Of a stretch of DNA of 64,000 bases, positions 25,526 through 33,211 are shown piece by piece. A model generated the notes under the pieces. It made no database searches and was not told where the DNA came from. It saw nothing but the letters and a program-made list of their open reading frames with translations. Within the stretch, counting starts at the first letter, position 1; every line of letters starts with the position of its first letter. Both the position numbers and the translations under genes were made by a program. Source of the stretch: Streptomyces pristinaespiralis (GTDB taxonomy: Bacteria; Actinomycetota; Actinomycetes; Streptomycetales; Streptomycetaceae); contig NZ_CP011340.1 of NCBI RefSeq assembly GCF_001278075.1, positions 6,445,501 through 6,509,500 on the forward strand. Reading direction: 5' to 3'.

Positions 25526-25984
25526 TCAGCGCACGCTGGGCGCCGCGGCGCCGATGAACTCCGACAGTGTCTCCCGCGCCTGCTCGGACCGGAGCGAGCG
25601 GTCCGACTCGTCGGGTGCCTCGTGCAGACAGTTGGTGAGCTCGAACGCGGACGCCGCGAGCGCCAGTGCCTGCGGGTCGTCGCACACCAACTGCACGCGG
25701 ATCAAAGCCTGGTGGGCACTGGAACGCAGCCGGTACGAGTCGATGCGGGCCTCCTCGGCGACGGTGCTGCCCGGCGCCTCCAGCGCCCGGTGCCAGCGGT
25801 CGTTCTGGCCGCGGCGGTAGTCGACGAGCGCGCCCGCGAAGGAGCTGTACGCGGAGATCCGCTCCTGGCGCAGCTGCTCCGCCCGGGCGAGGACCGCGGT
25901 ACGTTCCGCGGTCTGGCGCTGGAAGAAGTGGGTAGCCACGGACCCCAGCAAGGTGCCGATGACCGCGATGAGCGCTGTCCACAT
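25526..25984 (-). CDS. Membrane-anchored protein of unknown function
   Basis: A 152-residue protein. One N-terminal membrane helix (ALIAVIGTLLGSVATHFF, about residues 3-20) is followed by a long helical, probably coiled-coil, cytoplasmic part (RTAVLARAEQLRQERISAYSSFAGAL) and further helices with SAHQALIRVQLVCDD. ATG 25984 has GGGAG 6 bases upstream. The upstream in-frame start at 26056 has no such site. I recognise no named domain. Similar anchored helical proteins are scattered in Streptomyces genomes. Confidence 0.65.
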   Translation of the reverse strand: MWTALIAVIGTLLGSVATHFFQRQTAERTAVLARAEQLRQERISAYSSFAGALVDYRRGQNDRWHRALEAPGSTVAEEARIDSYRLRSSAHQALIRVQLVCDDPQALALAASAFELTNCLHEAPDESDRSLRSEQARETLSEFIGAAAPSVR

Positions 25985-26173
25985 GTGCTGCTCCCGGACT
26001 TGATCCGTCGTTCGAGGGTGCCGATCGGTGCCGGATGATCCACCGGCTTTGGGCACGAGCGAATCAGATCACCGCGGTGGAGACGTGCGTCAAGTCCCCT
26101 GTGCCGTACTACTTCCGGTAACCGCTGGTAGCTTGAGGCGTTTGCCGGAGCGATGACTCGGAGGGGACCGGCC

Positions 26174-26695
26174 ATGCGGGGTTTGACGGTGATGGGCAAG
26201 CGGTTCGACGTACGTACGGCGCTGGTGCTGACGGGCTGTCTCGCGGCCCTGGCGGTCGTCCCGTCCGCCGCGAACGCCACCCCCGGCAGCGGGGTCTCGG
26301 GAACGGTCCTGGCCCAGGGCACGACGGACGAGTCGCTGAGGATCACGGCCAAGGGACGCACGGACGTGGTGGTACGCACGCTCACCATCGCCCCCGGTGG
26401 CACGACGGGCTGGCACCATCACCCCGGCCAGGTGCTCGCCGTCGTCCGGTCGGGCACGCTGACCCGCACCCTGGACGACTGTTCCCTCGAGGTCACCGGT
26501 CCCGGCGGCGCGATACTGGAACCGGCGGGCGCCCGCCACCGCCACCTCGGGCGCAACCTCGGCACCGAGCCGGTCGTCCTGTATGTGACGTACTTCCTGC
26601 CCGCCGGCAGCCCGCTCTCGGTGGACGAGGAGGCACCGGACTGCGCGGCCGGACAACCGGCCGCGCGCTCCGGGACGGTCGGTGAGGATGGGTGA
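26174..26695 (+). CDS. Secreted cupin-domain protein
   Basis: A 173-residue exported small beta-barrel protein. The signal peptide runs to about residue 36 (VVPSAANA). The cupin has the metal-ligand motif GWHHHPGQVLAVVRSG and the second strand block PAGARHRHLGRN. ATG 26174 is preceded by GGAGGGG. The ATG at 26153 is upstream of that site and was rejected. The stop codon is immediately followed by the GTG of the uridine-kinase-like gene, with no gap, so the two are probably translationally coupled. No ligand can be inferred. Confidence 0.8.
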   Translation: MRGLTVMGKRFDVRTALVLTGCLAALAVVPSAANATPGSGVSGTVLAQGTTDESLRITAKGRTDVVVRTLTIAPGGTTGWHHHPGQVLAVVRSGTLTRTLDDCSLEVTGPGGAILEPAGARHRHLGRNLGTEPVVLYVTYFLPAGSPLSVDEEAPDCAAGQPAARSGTVGEDG

Positions 26696-27334
26696 GTGCG
26701 ACTCGAACCGATCACCTGGGAGCGGCTGGCCGAGAATCTGGCCGAGCGTGTCCTGAGAACGACCGCCGCCGACGGCAGCCCCTGGCTGCGCGTCGGTGTG
26801 GACGGTGCCCCGGCGGCACGGCCGGGCGACCTCGCGGAGCTGACCGGTGAGGCGCTGCGGGTGCGGGGGCGGGGTGTCGTCGTGGTGGGGACGGGCGGGT
26901 TCCTGCGGCCCGCGTCGCTCCGCTACGAGTACGGGCGCGAGGACCCCGACACCTACTACAGCGGCTGGTTCGACACGGGCGCCTTGTGGCGCGAGGTCTT
27001 CGGGCCGCTGGAAGCGGGCGGCAGCGGACGGGTGCTGCCCGATCTGTGGGACCCGTCGACGGACCGGGCCACCCGCAGCGCACACGTCGAACTGCCGCCC
27101 GGCGGGGTTCTGTTGCTGCACGGTCCCTTCCTGTTCGGCCACTGGTTCCCGTTCGACCTGACCGTGCACCTGAGCCTGTCCCCTCCCGCGCTGGAACGCC
27201 GGACGGACGAAGGTGAACGCTGGGCGCTCCCGGCGTACGCCCGGTACGAGGAAGAAGTCGGACCCGGTGACGCGGCGGACATCCTCGTACGGGCGGACGA
27301 TCCGCGGCATCCGGCCTGGTCGGCAGGCGGCTGA
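26696..27334 (+). CDS. Uridine-kinase-like protein with degenerate P-loop
   Basis: A 212-residue protein with the overall plan of actinobacterial uridine/phosphoribulokinase-type NTPases (LRVGVDGAP, VVVVGTGGFLRPASLRYEYG, YYSGWFDTGALWREV, LLHGPFLFG). The P-loop position reads GVDGAPAARPGD, without the GKT/GKS that binds phosphate. It is therefore unlikely to be a normal kinase and may be a pseudoenzyme. GTG 26696 starts directly after the stop of the cupin gene. A bidirectional hairpin follows. Confidence 0.65.
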   Translation: MRLEPITWERLAENLAERVLRTTAADGSPWLRVGVDGAPAARPGDLAELTGEALRVRGRGVVVVGTGGFLRPASLRYEYGREDPDTYYSGWFDTGALWREVFGPLEAGGSGRVLPDLWDPSTDRATRSAHVELPPGGVLLLHGPFLFGHWFPFDLTVHLSLSPPALERRTDEGERWALPAYARYEEEVGPGDAADILVRADDPRHPAWSAGG

Positions 27335-27338
27335 CCTG

Positions 27339-27385
27339 GGGTCTGTCGTTTGGATCGAGCCCGGCAAGATCCGAACGAGAGGCCC
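27339..27385. terminator. Long bidirectional hairpin between convergent genes
   Basis: Arms of about 18 bases, including CTGTCGTTTGGATC (27343-27356) and GATCCGAACGAGAG (27368-27381), pair with few mismatches or wobbles around GAGCCCGGCAA. It begins 4 bases after the uridine-kinase-like gene and reaches the stop of the PfkB gene. From memory, very similar hairpins recur between genes in Streptomyces. Confidence 0.75.
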
Positions 27386-28266
27386 TAGGGGCGGCCGCCG
27401 ATCAGGGCCACGGCCTCCGCGCCGGCCCGGCAGCCCTCCTCCGCCGCCGTACGGGCATCCGCACCCGCCAGCCGTGCGGCGAGGAACGCCCCCGTGAAGG
27501 CGTCACCCGCGCCTGTGCTGTCCAGGGCAGGGGCGATGGGGGAGGGGAGCCGGGCCGTGACCGTGCCGGCCTCGGCGACGAGCGCGCCCCCGGCACCCAG
27601 CGTCACCACGGTCAGCGGGACCGACCGGCTGAGTTTCACGGCGGCGTCGGCAGGGTCGGGCAGAGCTGTCAGCAGCCGCGCCTCGTCCGCGTTCGGCAGC
27701 AGGACGTCGACACCGTCGAGGTCCGGGAGCAGCCGCTCCACGCCCCGTTCGCGGATGAAGCCGGCCGAGGCCGGGTCGACGCTCACCGTGACGCCCGCCT
27801 TCCGCGCCGCGCTCATCGCGGCGAGCGCCGTCGCACGGCTGGTGCCGGAGAACAGCAGATAGCCGGACAGATGCAGATGGGCGATCCCTTCGAGCAGCTC
27901 GGGGGACCAGTCGGCCGGGCACAGGCGCAGCACGGCGCCGCTGTCCGTGAGGAACGTCCGCTCCGCGGTGCGGTCGACCAGCGCGACGACCGTCGCCGTC
28001 GGCACCTCGTCGTCGGGCACGAGCAGCGGCCGCACGCCCGCCGTACGCAGCCGTGCCGCATGCCACTCCAGATCGTCGACGCCCGCACGGGCGAGCAGCC
28101 GCACATCGTGGCAGCCCCGGTACGCCGCCCAGCACGCCACGTTCGCTCCGGCGCCGCCGGGCAGGATGCGGATCGTGGCGGGGGTGTCCGTGCCGTGCGC
28201 GAGCGGCGCGCTGTGCCGGGCGACGACATCGGTGACGACGTCGCCCACGACGAGAAGCCCGTTCAT
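27385..28266 (-). CDS. PfkB family carbohydrate kinase, probable pseudouridine kinase
   Basis: A 293-residue ribokinase-fold enzyme. GDVVTDVVA and ILPGGAGANVACWAAYRG form the N-terminal signature. The C-terminal signature DSTGAGDAFTGAFLAARLAG contains the catalytic Asp and anion hole. Its start ATG 28266 overlaps the psuG stop by four bases, so the pair is translationally coupled. In the known pathway a PfkB kinase phosphorylates pseudouridine and PsuG then splits the product. The context makes this its likely job, although sequence alone would allow another sugar. Confidence 0.82.
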   Translation of the reverse strand: MNGLLVVGDVVTDVVARHSAPLAHGTDTPATIRILPGGAGANVACWAAYRGCHDVRLLARAGVDDLEWHAARLRTAGVRPLLVPDDEVPTATVVALVDRTAERTFLTDSGAVLRLCPADWSPELLEGIAHLHLSGYLLFSGTSRATALAAMSAARKAGVTVSVDPASAGFIRERGVERLLPDLDGVDVLLPNADEARLLTALPDPADAAVKLSRSVPLTVVTLGAGGALVAEAGTVTARLPSPIAPALDSTGAGDAFTGAFLAARLAGADARTAAEEGCRAGAEAVALIGGRP

Positions 28267-29174
28267 GCGTAGGCCGCTGCGATCCGTGCCGCGAGCCGGA
28301 CGTTGCCGCGCACGGCGGCCAGGTTGGCCTCGAGGGACGCGCCGTCGGTGTACCGCATCAGCCGCTCGAGGAGGAACGGCGTGACGGCCTGCCCGGTGAT
28401 GCCCTGTTCGTGCGCCTCTTCGAGCGCCCGCGCCAGCACCCGGTCGTGCAGTGCCGGGTCCAACTGCTCCTCCACCGGGACGGGGTTGGCCACGATCAGC
28501 GAGGAGTACGGCTCGGCGAGGGCGTCCTTGGCGCGCATCACGGCGACGACCTCCTCGGGAGAGTCGACGGTCCAGTCGACCGGTTCTCCGGAGGAGGCCA
28601 GGTAGAAGCCGGGGAAGTGGGCGGTCCCGTACCCGATCACGGTCACCCCCAAGGTCTCCAGCCGCTGGAGGGTGGCCGGGACGTCCAGGATCGACTTCAC
28701 CCCCGCGCAGACCACCGTGATGCCCACCTGGGCGAGCAGCCGCAGGTCCGCCGACTCGTCCTGGGTCTCGGTCCAGCCCCGGTGCACACCGCCCAGACCA
28801 CCGGTCGCGAAGACCCTGACACCGGCCAGGCCGGCGAGGAACGCCGTGGCGGAGACGGTCGTGGCGCCGCTCGCGCCCGTGGCGAGGGCGGGAGCGAGAT
28901 CGCGGTGTCCGAGCTTGCGCATCTCCGGGTCGCCCGCGACCCGTTCCAACTCGGCCTTGGTCAGCCCGACATGGGCTCTGCCGTCGAGCACGGCGATGGT
29001 CGCGGGCACGGCACCGCCCGAGCGGACAAGGGCCTCCAGCTCCGTCGCGACGGCCAGATTGCGGGGACGCGGCAGTCCGTGGGAGATGATCGTCGACTCC
29101 AGGGCCACGACGGGCACTTTGGTGTCGAGGGCTTCCCTTACCTCTTCGGACACCATGGCTGCGGTCTTCGGCAT
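28263..29174 (-). CDS. psuG: Pseudouridine-5'-phosphate glycosidase
   Basis: A 303-residue enzyme that converts pseudouridine 5'-phosphate to uracil and ribose 5-phosphate. Family blocks are VALESTIISHGLPRPRNL at the start, PATIAVLDGRAHVGLT, FATGGLGGVHRG, VVCAGVKSILD and the C-terminal NPVPVEEQLDP. The length is normal. ATG 29174 is used because AGGGA lies 6 bases upstream. An in-frame Met 7 codons later (29156) and an upstream start at 29273 are possible. A perfect dyad at 29250-29268 lies 76 bases upstream. Confidence 0.93.
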   Translation of the reverse strand: MPKTAAMVSEEVREALDTKVPVVALESTIISHGLPRPRNLAVATELEALVRSGGAVPATIAVLDGRAHVGLTKAELERVAGDPEMRKLGHRDLAPALATGASGATTVSATAFLAGLAGVRVFATGGLGGVHRGWTETQDESADLRLLAQVGITVVCAGVKSILDVPATLQRLETLGVTVIGYGTAHFPGFYLASSGEPVDWTVDSPEEVVAVMRAKDALAEPYSSLIVANPVPVEEQLDPALHDRVLARALEEAHEQGITGQAVTPFLLERLMRYTDGASLEANLAAVRGNVRLAARIAAAYA

Positions 29175-29249
29175 GTCCCATCCCTGGCGCGGGGGAGCGG
29201 GGCGCAAACCTCCGGACGGACGTTGATCCGCTGATTGGAAGGAAAGTTT

Positions 29250-29268
29250 ACTGTCAACCATTGACAGT
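29250..29268. promoter_or_regulatory. Perfect 8-bp dyad upstream of psuG (probable operator)
   Basis: ACTGTCAA-CCA-TTGACAGT is a perfect inverted repeat in an AT-richer patch between psuG and the divergent metallophosphoesterase gene. The TGTCA...TGACA half-sites resemble GntR-family operators. No regulator gene is adjacent. Confidence 0.65.
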
Positions 29269-29438
29269 GACATGGCTGCTTGTCACCATCCCGGCAGCGG
29301 CTTGGCGCGGCGCCCGACCCCCTCGGGCGTGACGCGCTCAGCGAGAGCTCTGACCCGGCCGCCGTACGCCGAGCCCTGCCCGGGCGCGGCGCGTCGCAAG
29401 GAGTCCAGCTCTCGCCGCCTCCTTCCAGGGAGCCAGGT

Positions 29439-30779
29439 ATGCGCCTGACCGCCTCCACCCCACCACGCCGGACCGCGGTACTCGCCCTCACCGCCGTACT
29501 GCTGCTGATCGCCGCCGTTCTCGTCGCCCGCCCCGGCAGGGCCGATGCCGCCGGGGCTGCCGCGGACCCCCTCATCTCGCGCGGCCGGACCGCCACCGCC
29601 TCGTCCCTCGAAGGCTCCGGCTTCGCCGCCTCCAACGCCTTCGACGGGAACACGGGCACCCGCTGGGCCTCCGCAGAGGGCCAGGACCCCCAGTGGATCA
29701 GCGTCGACCTCGGCGCCCTCGCCACCGTCTCCCGGGTCACGCTCGACTGGGAGGTCGCCCACGCCCGGGACTACCGCATCGAGATGTCCGCCGACGGCGC
29801 CGCCTGGACCACCATCGCCACCCGGACCGCGGGTGACGGTGGCACCGACGAGTTCACCGGCCTCGCGGGCAAGGGCCGCCACCTGCGCGTCCTGGGTACC
29901 GCACGCGGCACCGAATACGGCTACTCGCTCTGGGAGGTCGACGTCTACGGCACCGTCGACGGCGGTGAACCGCCCACCGGAGCGTTCACCGTCGTCGCCG
30001 CGGGCGACATCGCCGCCCAGTGCACCGCGTCCTCGAGTTCCTGCGCCCACCCGAAGACCGCCGCCCGAGCGCAGCGGATCAACCCGAGGTTCTATCTGAC
30101 GATGGGCGACAACCAGTACGACGACGCCCGTCTCTCCGACTTCCGCAACTACTACGACAAGACCTGGGGCGCCTTCAAGTCGAAGACCCGGCCGGTGCCC
30201 GGCAACCACGAGTCGTACGACCCGGCGGGCGAGTTCGTGGGCTACAAGCAGTACTTCGGCGCCATCGCCTACCCGCAGGGCAAGCCCTACTACAGCTACG
30301 ACGAGGGCAATTGGCACTTCATCGCCCTCGACTCCAACACCTTCGACGACCCGTCCCAGATCACGTGGCTGAGGGAGGACCTCGCCCGCAACAGCAAGAA
30401 GTGCGTCGCCGCCTACTGGCACCATCCGCTCTTCAGTTCCGGCGGACACGGCAACGACCCCGTCGGCAAGCCGGTCTGGGACATTTTGTACGGGGCCAAG
30501 GCGGATCTCGTCCTCGGTGGCCACGACCACCACTACGAGCGCTTCGCACCGCAGGACCCGTCCGGCCGGGCCACCGCCGACGGCATCGTCCAGATCGTCG
30601 GCGGCATGGGCGGGGCCGAGCCCTACCCGATCGAGGAGGTCCAGCCCAACAGCCAGAAGCGCATCAGCGGACCGTACGGCGTGCTCAAGCTGGACCTCAC
30701 CGACACGACGTATCGCTGGAGCTACGTGGGCACCGACGGCTCCGTCAAGGACACCAGCCCCACCTACACCTGTCACTGA
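29439..30779 (+). CDS. Secreted metallophosphoesterase with N-terminal discoidin domain
   Basis: A 446-residue exported protein. The signal peptide (about residues 1-38, ending GRADA) is followed by an F5/8-type-C (discoidin) carbohydrate-binding domain (NAFDGNTGTRWAS, then WISVDLGALATVSRVTLDW, about 45-175). A calcineurin-like phosphoesterase domain comes next, with ligand motifs AAGDIA, LTMGDNQYDD, VPGNHES, YWHHPLFSS and GGHDHHYERF. All metal ligands are present. The likely target is an extracellular phosphoester. ATG 29439 follows CAGGGAG. The MFS gene starts 3 bases after the stop. Confidence 0.88.
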   Translation: MRLTASTPPRRTAVLALTAVLLLIAAVLVARPGRADAAGAAADPLISRGRTATASSLEGSGFAASNAFDGNTGTRWASAEGQDPQWISVDLGALATVSRVTLDWEVAHARDYRIEMSADGAAWTTIATRTAGDGGTDEFTGLAGKGRHLRVLGTARGTEYGYSLWEVDVYGTVDGGEPPTGAFTVVAAGDIAAQCTASSSSCAHPKTAARAQRINPRFYLTMGDNQYDDARLSDFRNYYDKTWGAFKSKTRPVPGNHESYDPAGEFVGYKQYFGAIAYPQGKPYYSYDEGNWHFIALDSNTFDDPSQITWLREDLARNSKKCVAAYWHHPLFSSGGHGNDPVGKPVWDILYGAKADLVLGGHDHHYERFAPQDPSGRATADGIVQIVGGMGGAEPYPIEEVQPNSQKRISGPYGVLKLDLTDTTYRWSYVGTDGSVKDTSPTYTCH

Positions 30780-30781
30780 CG

Positions 30782-32116
30782 ATGTATCTGGCCACCACCG
30801 GCCGGCCTGACACGCCGCCCGCACCGGGAGCACCACCCGGGGCGGCGCGGCGCGTCCCCGGCACCGTGATCGCGCTCGGAGCGGTCAGCCTCGTCACCGA
30901 CATCTCCTCGGAGATGGTCACCGCCGTGCTGCCGCTCTACTTCGTCCTCGGACTGGGCCTGACGCCCCTCCAGTTCGGCCTCCTCGACGGTCTGTTCAAC
31001 GGCGTGACCGCCCTGGTGCGGCTCGCCGGAGGCCACGCCGCCGACCGGGGCGGCCGGCACAAACGCGTCGCCGGAGCCGGCTACGCGCTCTCCGCCTGCT
31101 CCCGGCTCGGGCTGCTGCTCGCCGGCGGCGCGACCGGAGGCATCGCGGCCGCCCTGGCCGCCGACCGGATCGGCAAGGGCATCAGAACGGCCCCCCGCGA
31201 CGCGATGATCACACTCAGCAGCCCGCCGGAGACACTGGGCCGGGCCTTCGGCGTCCACCGCGCCATGGACACCACGGGAGCACTGCTCGGCCCGCTCGCC
31301 GCGTTCGGGCTGCTGTGGGCGACCGCGGACGCCTACGACGCGGTGTTCGTCGTCAGCTTCTGCACCGGGCTGCTGGGTGTGGTGCTGCTGGCTCTGCTGG
31401 TACCGGGGCATTTCTCTCTGCCCGCCGCCGCTCCCGCACCCACGCCGGCCGCCGCCGCTCCCGCACCCACGCCGGCCGCCGCCGCTCCCGCATCCACGCC
31501 GGCCCTGAGTCCCGCCGCCGGCCGCGGTTCGGTGTTCGAGCCTCTTCGTAGTCCCGCCTTCCGCCGCATACTCGCCGCCGCCGCGCTGCTCGGCGCGGCG
31601 ACCATCGGCGACGCGTTCGTCTACCTTCTGCTGCAACGCCGGCTGGACGTGGGCGTGGTCTGGTTCCCGCTGCTGCCGCTCGGCGCCGCGGCCGTCTACC
31701 TGCTGCTCGCCGTCCCGGCCGGCCGGCTCGCCGACCGCGTGGGCCGCCGGGTCCCGTTCCTGTGCGGGCACGGGGCCCTGCTCGCCGCCTACCTGCTGCT
31801 GCTCACGCCGATCAACGGCACGGTCGTCCTCGCCCTCGTGCTGGTACTCGTCGGAGCCTTCTACGCCTCCACCGACGGCGTGCTGATGGCGATCGCCGGC
31901 CCCCTGCTGCCCGCGGCCCGGCGGGCGAGCGGCCTGGCGCTGCTCCAGACCGGCCAGGCGGTGGCCCGACTGATCGCCGCCGCTGGATTCGGCGCCGCGT
32001 GGACCTTGTGGGGACCGAGACCCGCGCTCGCCGCTGCCGCCACCGCGATGCTCACCGCCCTGGTGCTCGCCCGGGCCGTTCTGCCCCGTACGGAACAGGA
32101 AAGGCAGGCGCCATGA
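30782..32116 (+). CDS. MFS transporter in the phosphoesterase operon
   Basis: A 444-residue multi-helix transporter. The first half has GAVSLVTDISSEMVTAVLPLY and the MFS loop 2-3 signature-like GGHAADRGGRHKR. The central cytoplasmic loop contains a 27-bp tandem repeat encoding APAPTPAAA units, and the second half repeats the pattern at AGRLADRVGRRVPF. The TDISSEM block is typical of a branch annotated only as MFS. The start ATG 30782 lies 3 bases after the phosphoesterase gene, and the stop overlaps the next gene (ATGA). The substrate is unknown. Its link to a secreted phosphatase suggests import or export of a product of that enzyme. Confidence 0.85.
   Translation: MYLATTGRPDTPPAPGAPPGAARRVPGTVIALGAVSLVTDISSEMVTAVLPLYFVLGLGLTPLQFGLLDGLFNGVTALVRLAGGHAADRGGRHKRVAGAGYALSACSRLGLLLAGGATGGIAAALAADRIGKGIRTAPRDAMITLSSPPETLGRAFGVHRAMDTTGALLGPLAAFGLLWATADAYDAVFVVSFCTGLLGVVLLALLVPGHFSLPAAAPAPTPAAAAPAPTPAAAAPASTPALSPAAGRGSVFEPLRSPAFRRILAAAALLGAATIGDAFVYLLLQRRLDVGVVWFPLLPLGAAAVYLLLAVPAGRLADRVGRRVPFLCGHGALLAAYLLLLTPINGTVVLALVLVLVGAFYASTDGVLMAIAGPLLPAARRASGLALLQTGQAVARLIAAAGFGAAWTLWGPRPALAAAATAMLTALVLARAVLPRTEQERQAP
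31430..31504 (+). repeat. 27-bp tandem repeat in the MFS central loop
   Basis: Three units starting at 31430, 31457 and 31484 encode APAPTPAAA, APAPTPAAA and a diverged APASTPALS. The unit is in frame, so copy changes would lengthen or shorten the loop only. Confidence 0.88.
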
Positions 32117-33141
32117 AGCCGCACCCGTCCACGCCTCCGCCCCCGCCTGGTTCCCGTCGGCGCATCGGCGCGCTCGTCCTCGCCACGGTCGTGCTGGCGG
32201 GTGTCGCCGTCGGATACACGGTGAGTGCGTCCGGTCGCGGCGACCGTCCGGCTGCGGCGGAGGAATCGTTCGAACTGGCCGGCCCCCGGCTGTACTTCCG
32301 CAGCACCCGGGAAGAGAACGGCCGCATCGCCCATCGGCCCGCGGCGGAGCAGGCACCGGAGGCGCCCCGCACGACCGGCGGCCCGTCCTGCGACCGCTTC
32401 CACGCGGCGGGGGGCACCGCGCTGTGTCTCCAGCGCCGCCCCGGCGTGCCGCCCCGCGCCTACGCGGTCGTCCTCGACCGCCGGCTCCGCGAGACCCGCC
32501 GCATCGCGCTGCCCGGGATCCCCGACCGGGCGCGGGTGTCGGCGTCCGGACGCATGCTGTCGTGGACGATGTTCGCCGTGGGGGACTCCTACGCCGGCTC
32601 GTCCTTCTCCACGCGGACCTCGATCCTCGATCTGCGCACCGATTACCTGATCAAGAACATGGAACAGATCCCGCTCACCATCGACGGCCGCCGCTACCAC
32701 GCACCGGACGTCAACTACTGGGGTGTCACCTTCGCCCGCGACGACAACCGCTTCTACGCGACCGTCTCGTCCAAGGGGCGCACGCATCTCGTGGAGGGCG
32801 ACATGCGAGCCTGGTCGGCGCGGGCGCTGCGCGAGAACGTCGAATGCCCGTCACTGTCACCGGACAACGGGCGGATCGCCTTCAAGAAGAAGATCGGCGG
32901 TGGCGACCGGGCCCGGCCGTGGCGACTGTACGTCCTCGACCTGAAGACCATGCGCGAACACCCCTTGGCGGAGACGCGAGGGGTGGACGACCAGGCGGCG
33001 TGGCTCGACGACGACACGATCGCGTACGCGCTGCCGCGGGAGGACGGACGGGGCACCGACATCTGGACCGTCCCTGCGGACGGCACGGGCCGGCCCCGTC
33101 TGCACGTGGCATGGGCGTCGTCACCGACACCGGTGCGGTGA
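32113..33141 (+). CDS. Membrane-anchored TolB-like beta-propeller protein
   Basis: A 342-residue protein with an N-terminal anchor (about residues 18-40, after a Pro-rich start) and an extracytoplasmic propeller-like domain. Repeated blades are suggested by VSASGRMLSWTMF, SLSPDNGRIAFKKK and AAWLDDDTIAYALP, each with the Ser-Pro-Asp-Gly or Asp-Asp pattern of TolB/PD40 repeats. Two Cys (PSCDRF and TALCLQ) could form a disulphide. It overlaps the MFS gene by 4 bases. It may bind a ligand on the outer face and pass it to or from the transporter. This is inference from context. Confidence 0.75.
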   Translation: MKPHPSTPPPPPGSRRRIGALVLATVVLAGVAVGYTVSASGRGDRPAAAEESFELAGPRLYFRSTREENGRIAHRPAAEQAPEAPRTTGGPSCDRFHAAGGTALCLQRRPGVPPRAYAVVLDRRLRETRRIALPGIPDRARVSASGRMLSWTMFAVGDSYAGSSFSTRTSILDLRTDYLIKNMEQIPLTIDGRRYHAPDVNYWGVTFARDDNRFYATVSSKGRTHLVEGDMRAWSARALRENVECPSLSPDNGRIAFKKKIGGGDRARPWRLYVLDLKTMREHPLAETRGVDDQAAWLDDDTIAYALPREDGRGTDIWTVPADGTGRPRLHVAWASSPTPVR

Positions 33142-33159
33142 CGGGCGTGGCAGGCAACC

Positions 33160-33181
33160 GGAGCCCGCCCCGCGAGGCTCC
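33160..33181. terminator. Short hairpin between convergent genes
   Basis: GGAGCC and GGCTCC pair around a 10-base loop, 18 bases after the propeller gene and 31 bases before the end of the next MFS gene. It is weak and may act in both directions. Confidence 0.35.
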
Positions 33182-33211
33182 AGGGGAGCGCGGGCGAAAC
33201 GCCCGGCGCGG

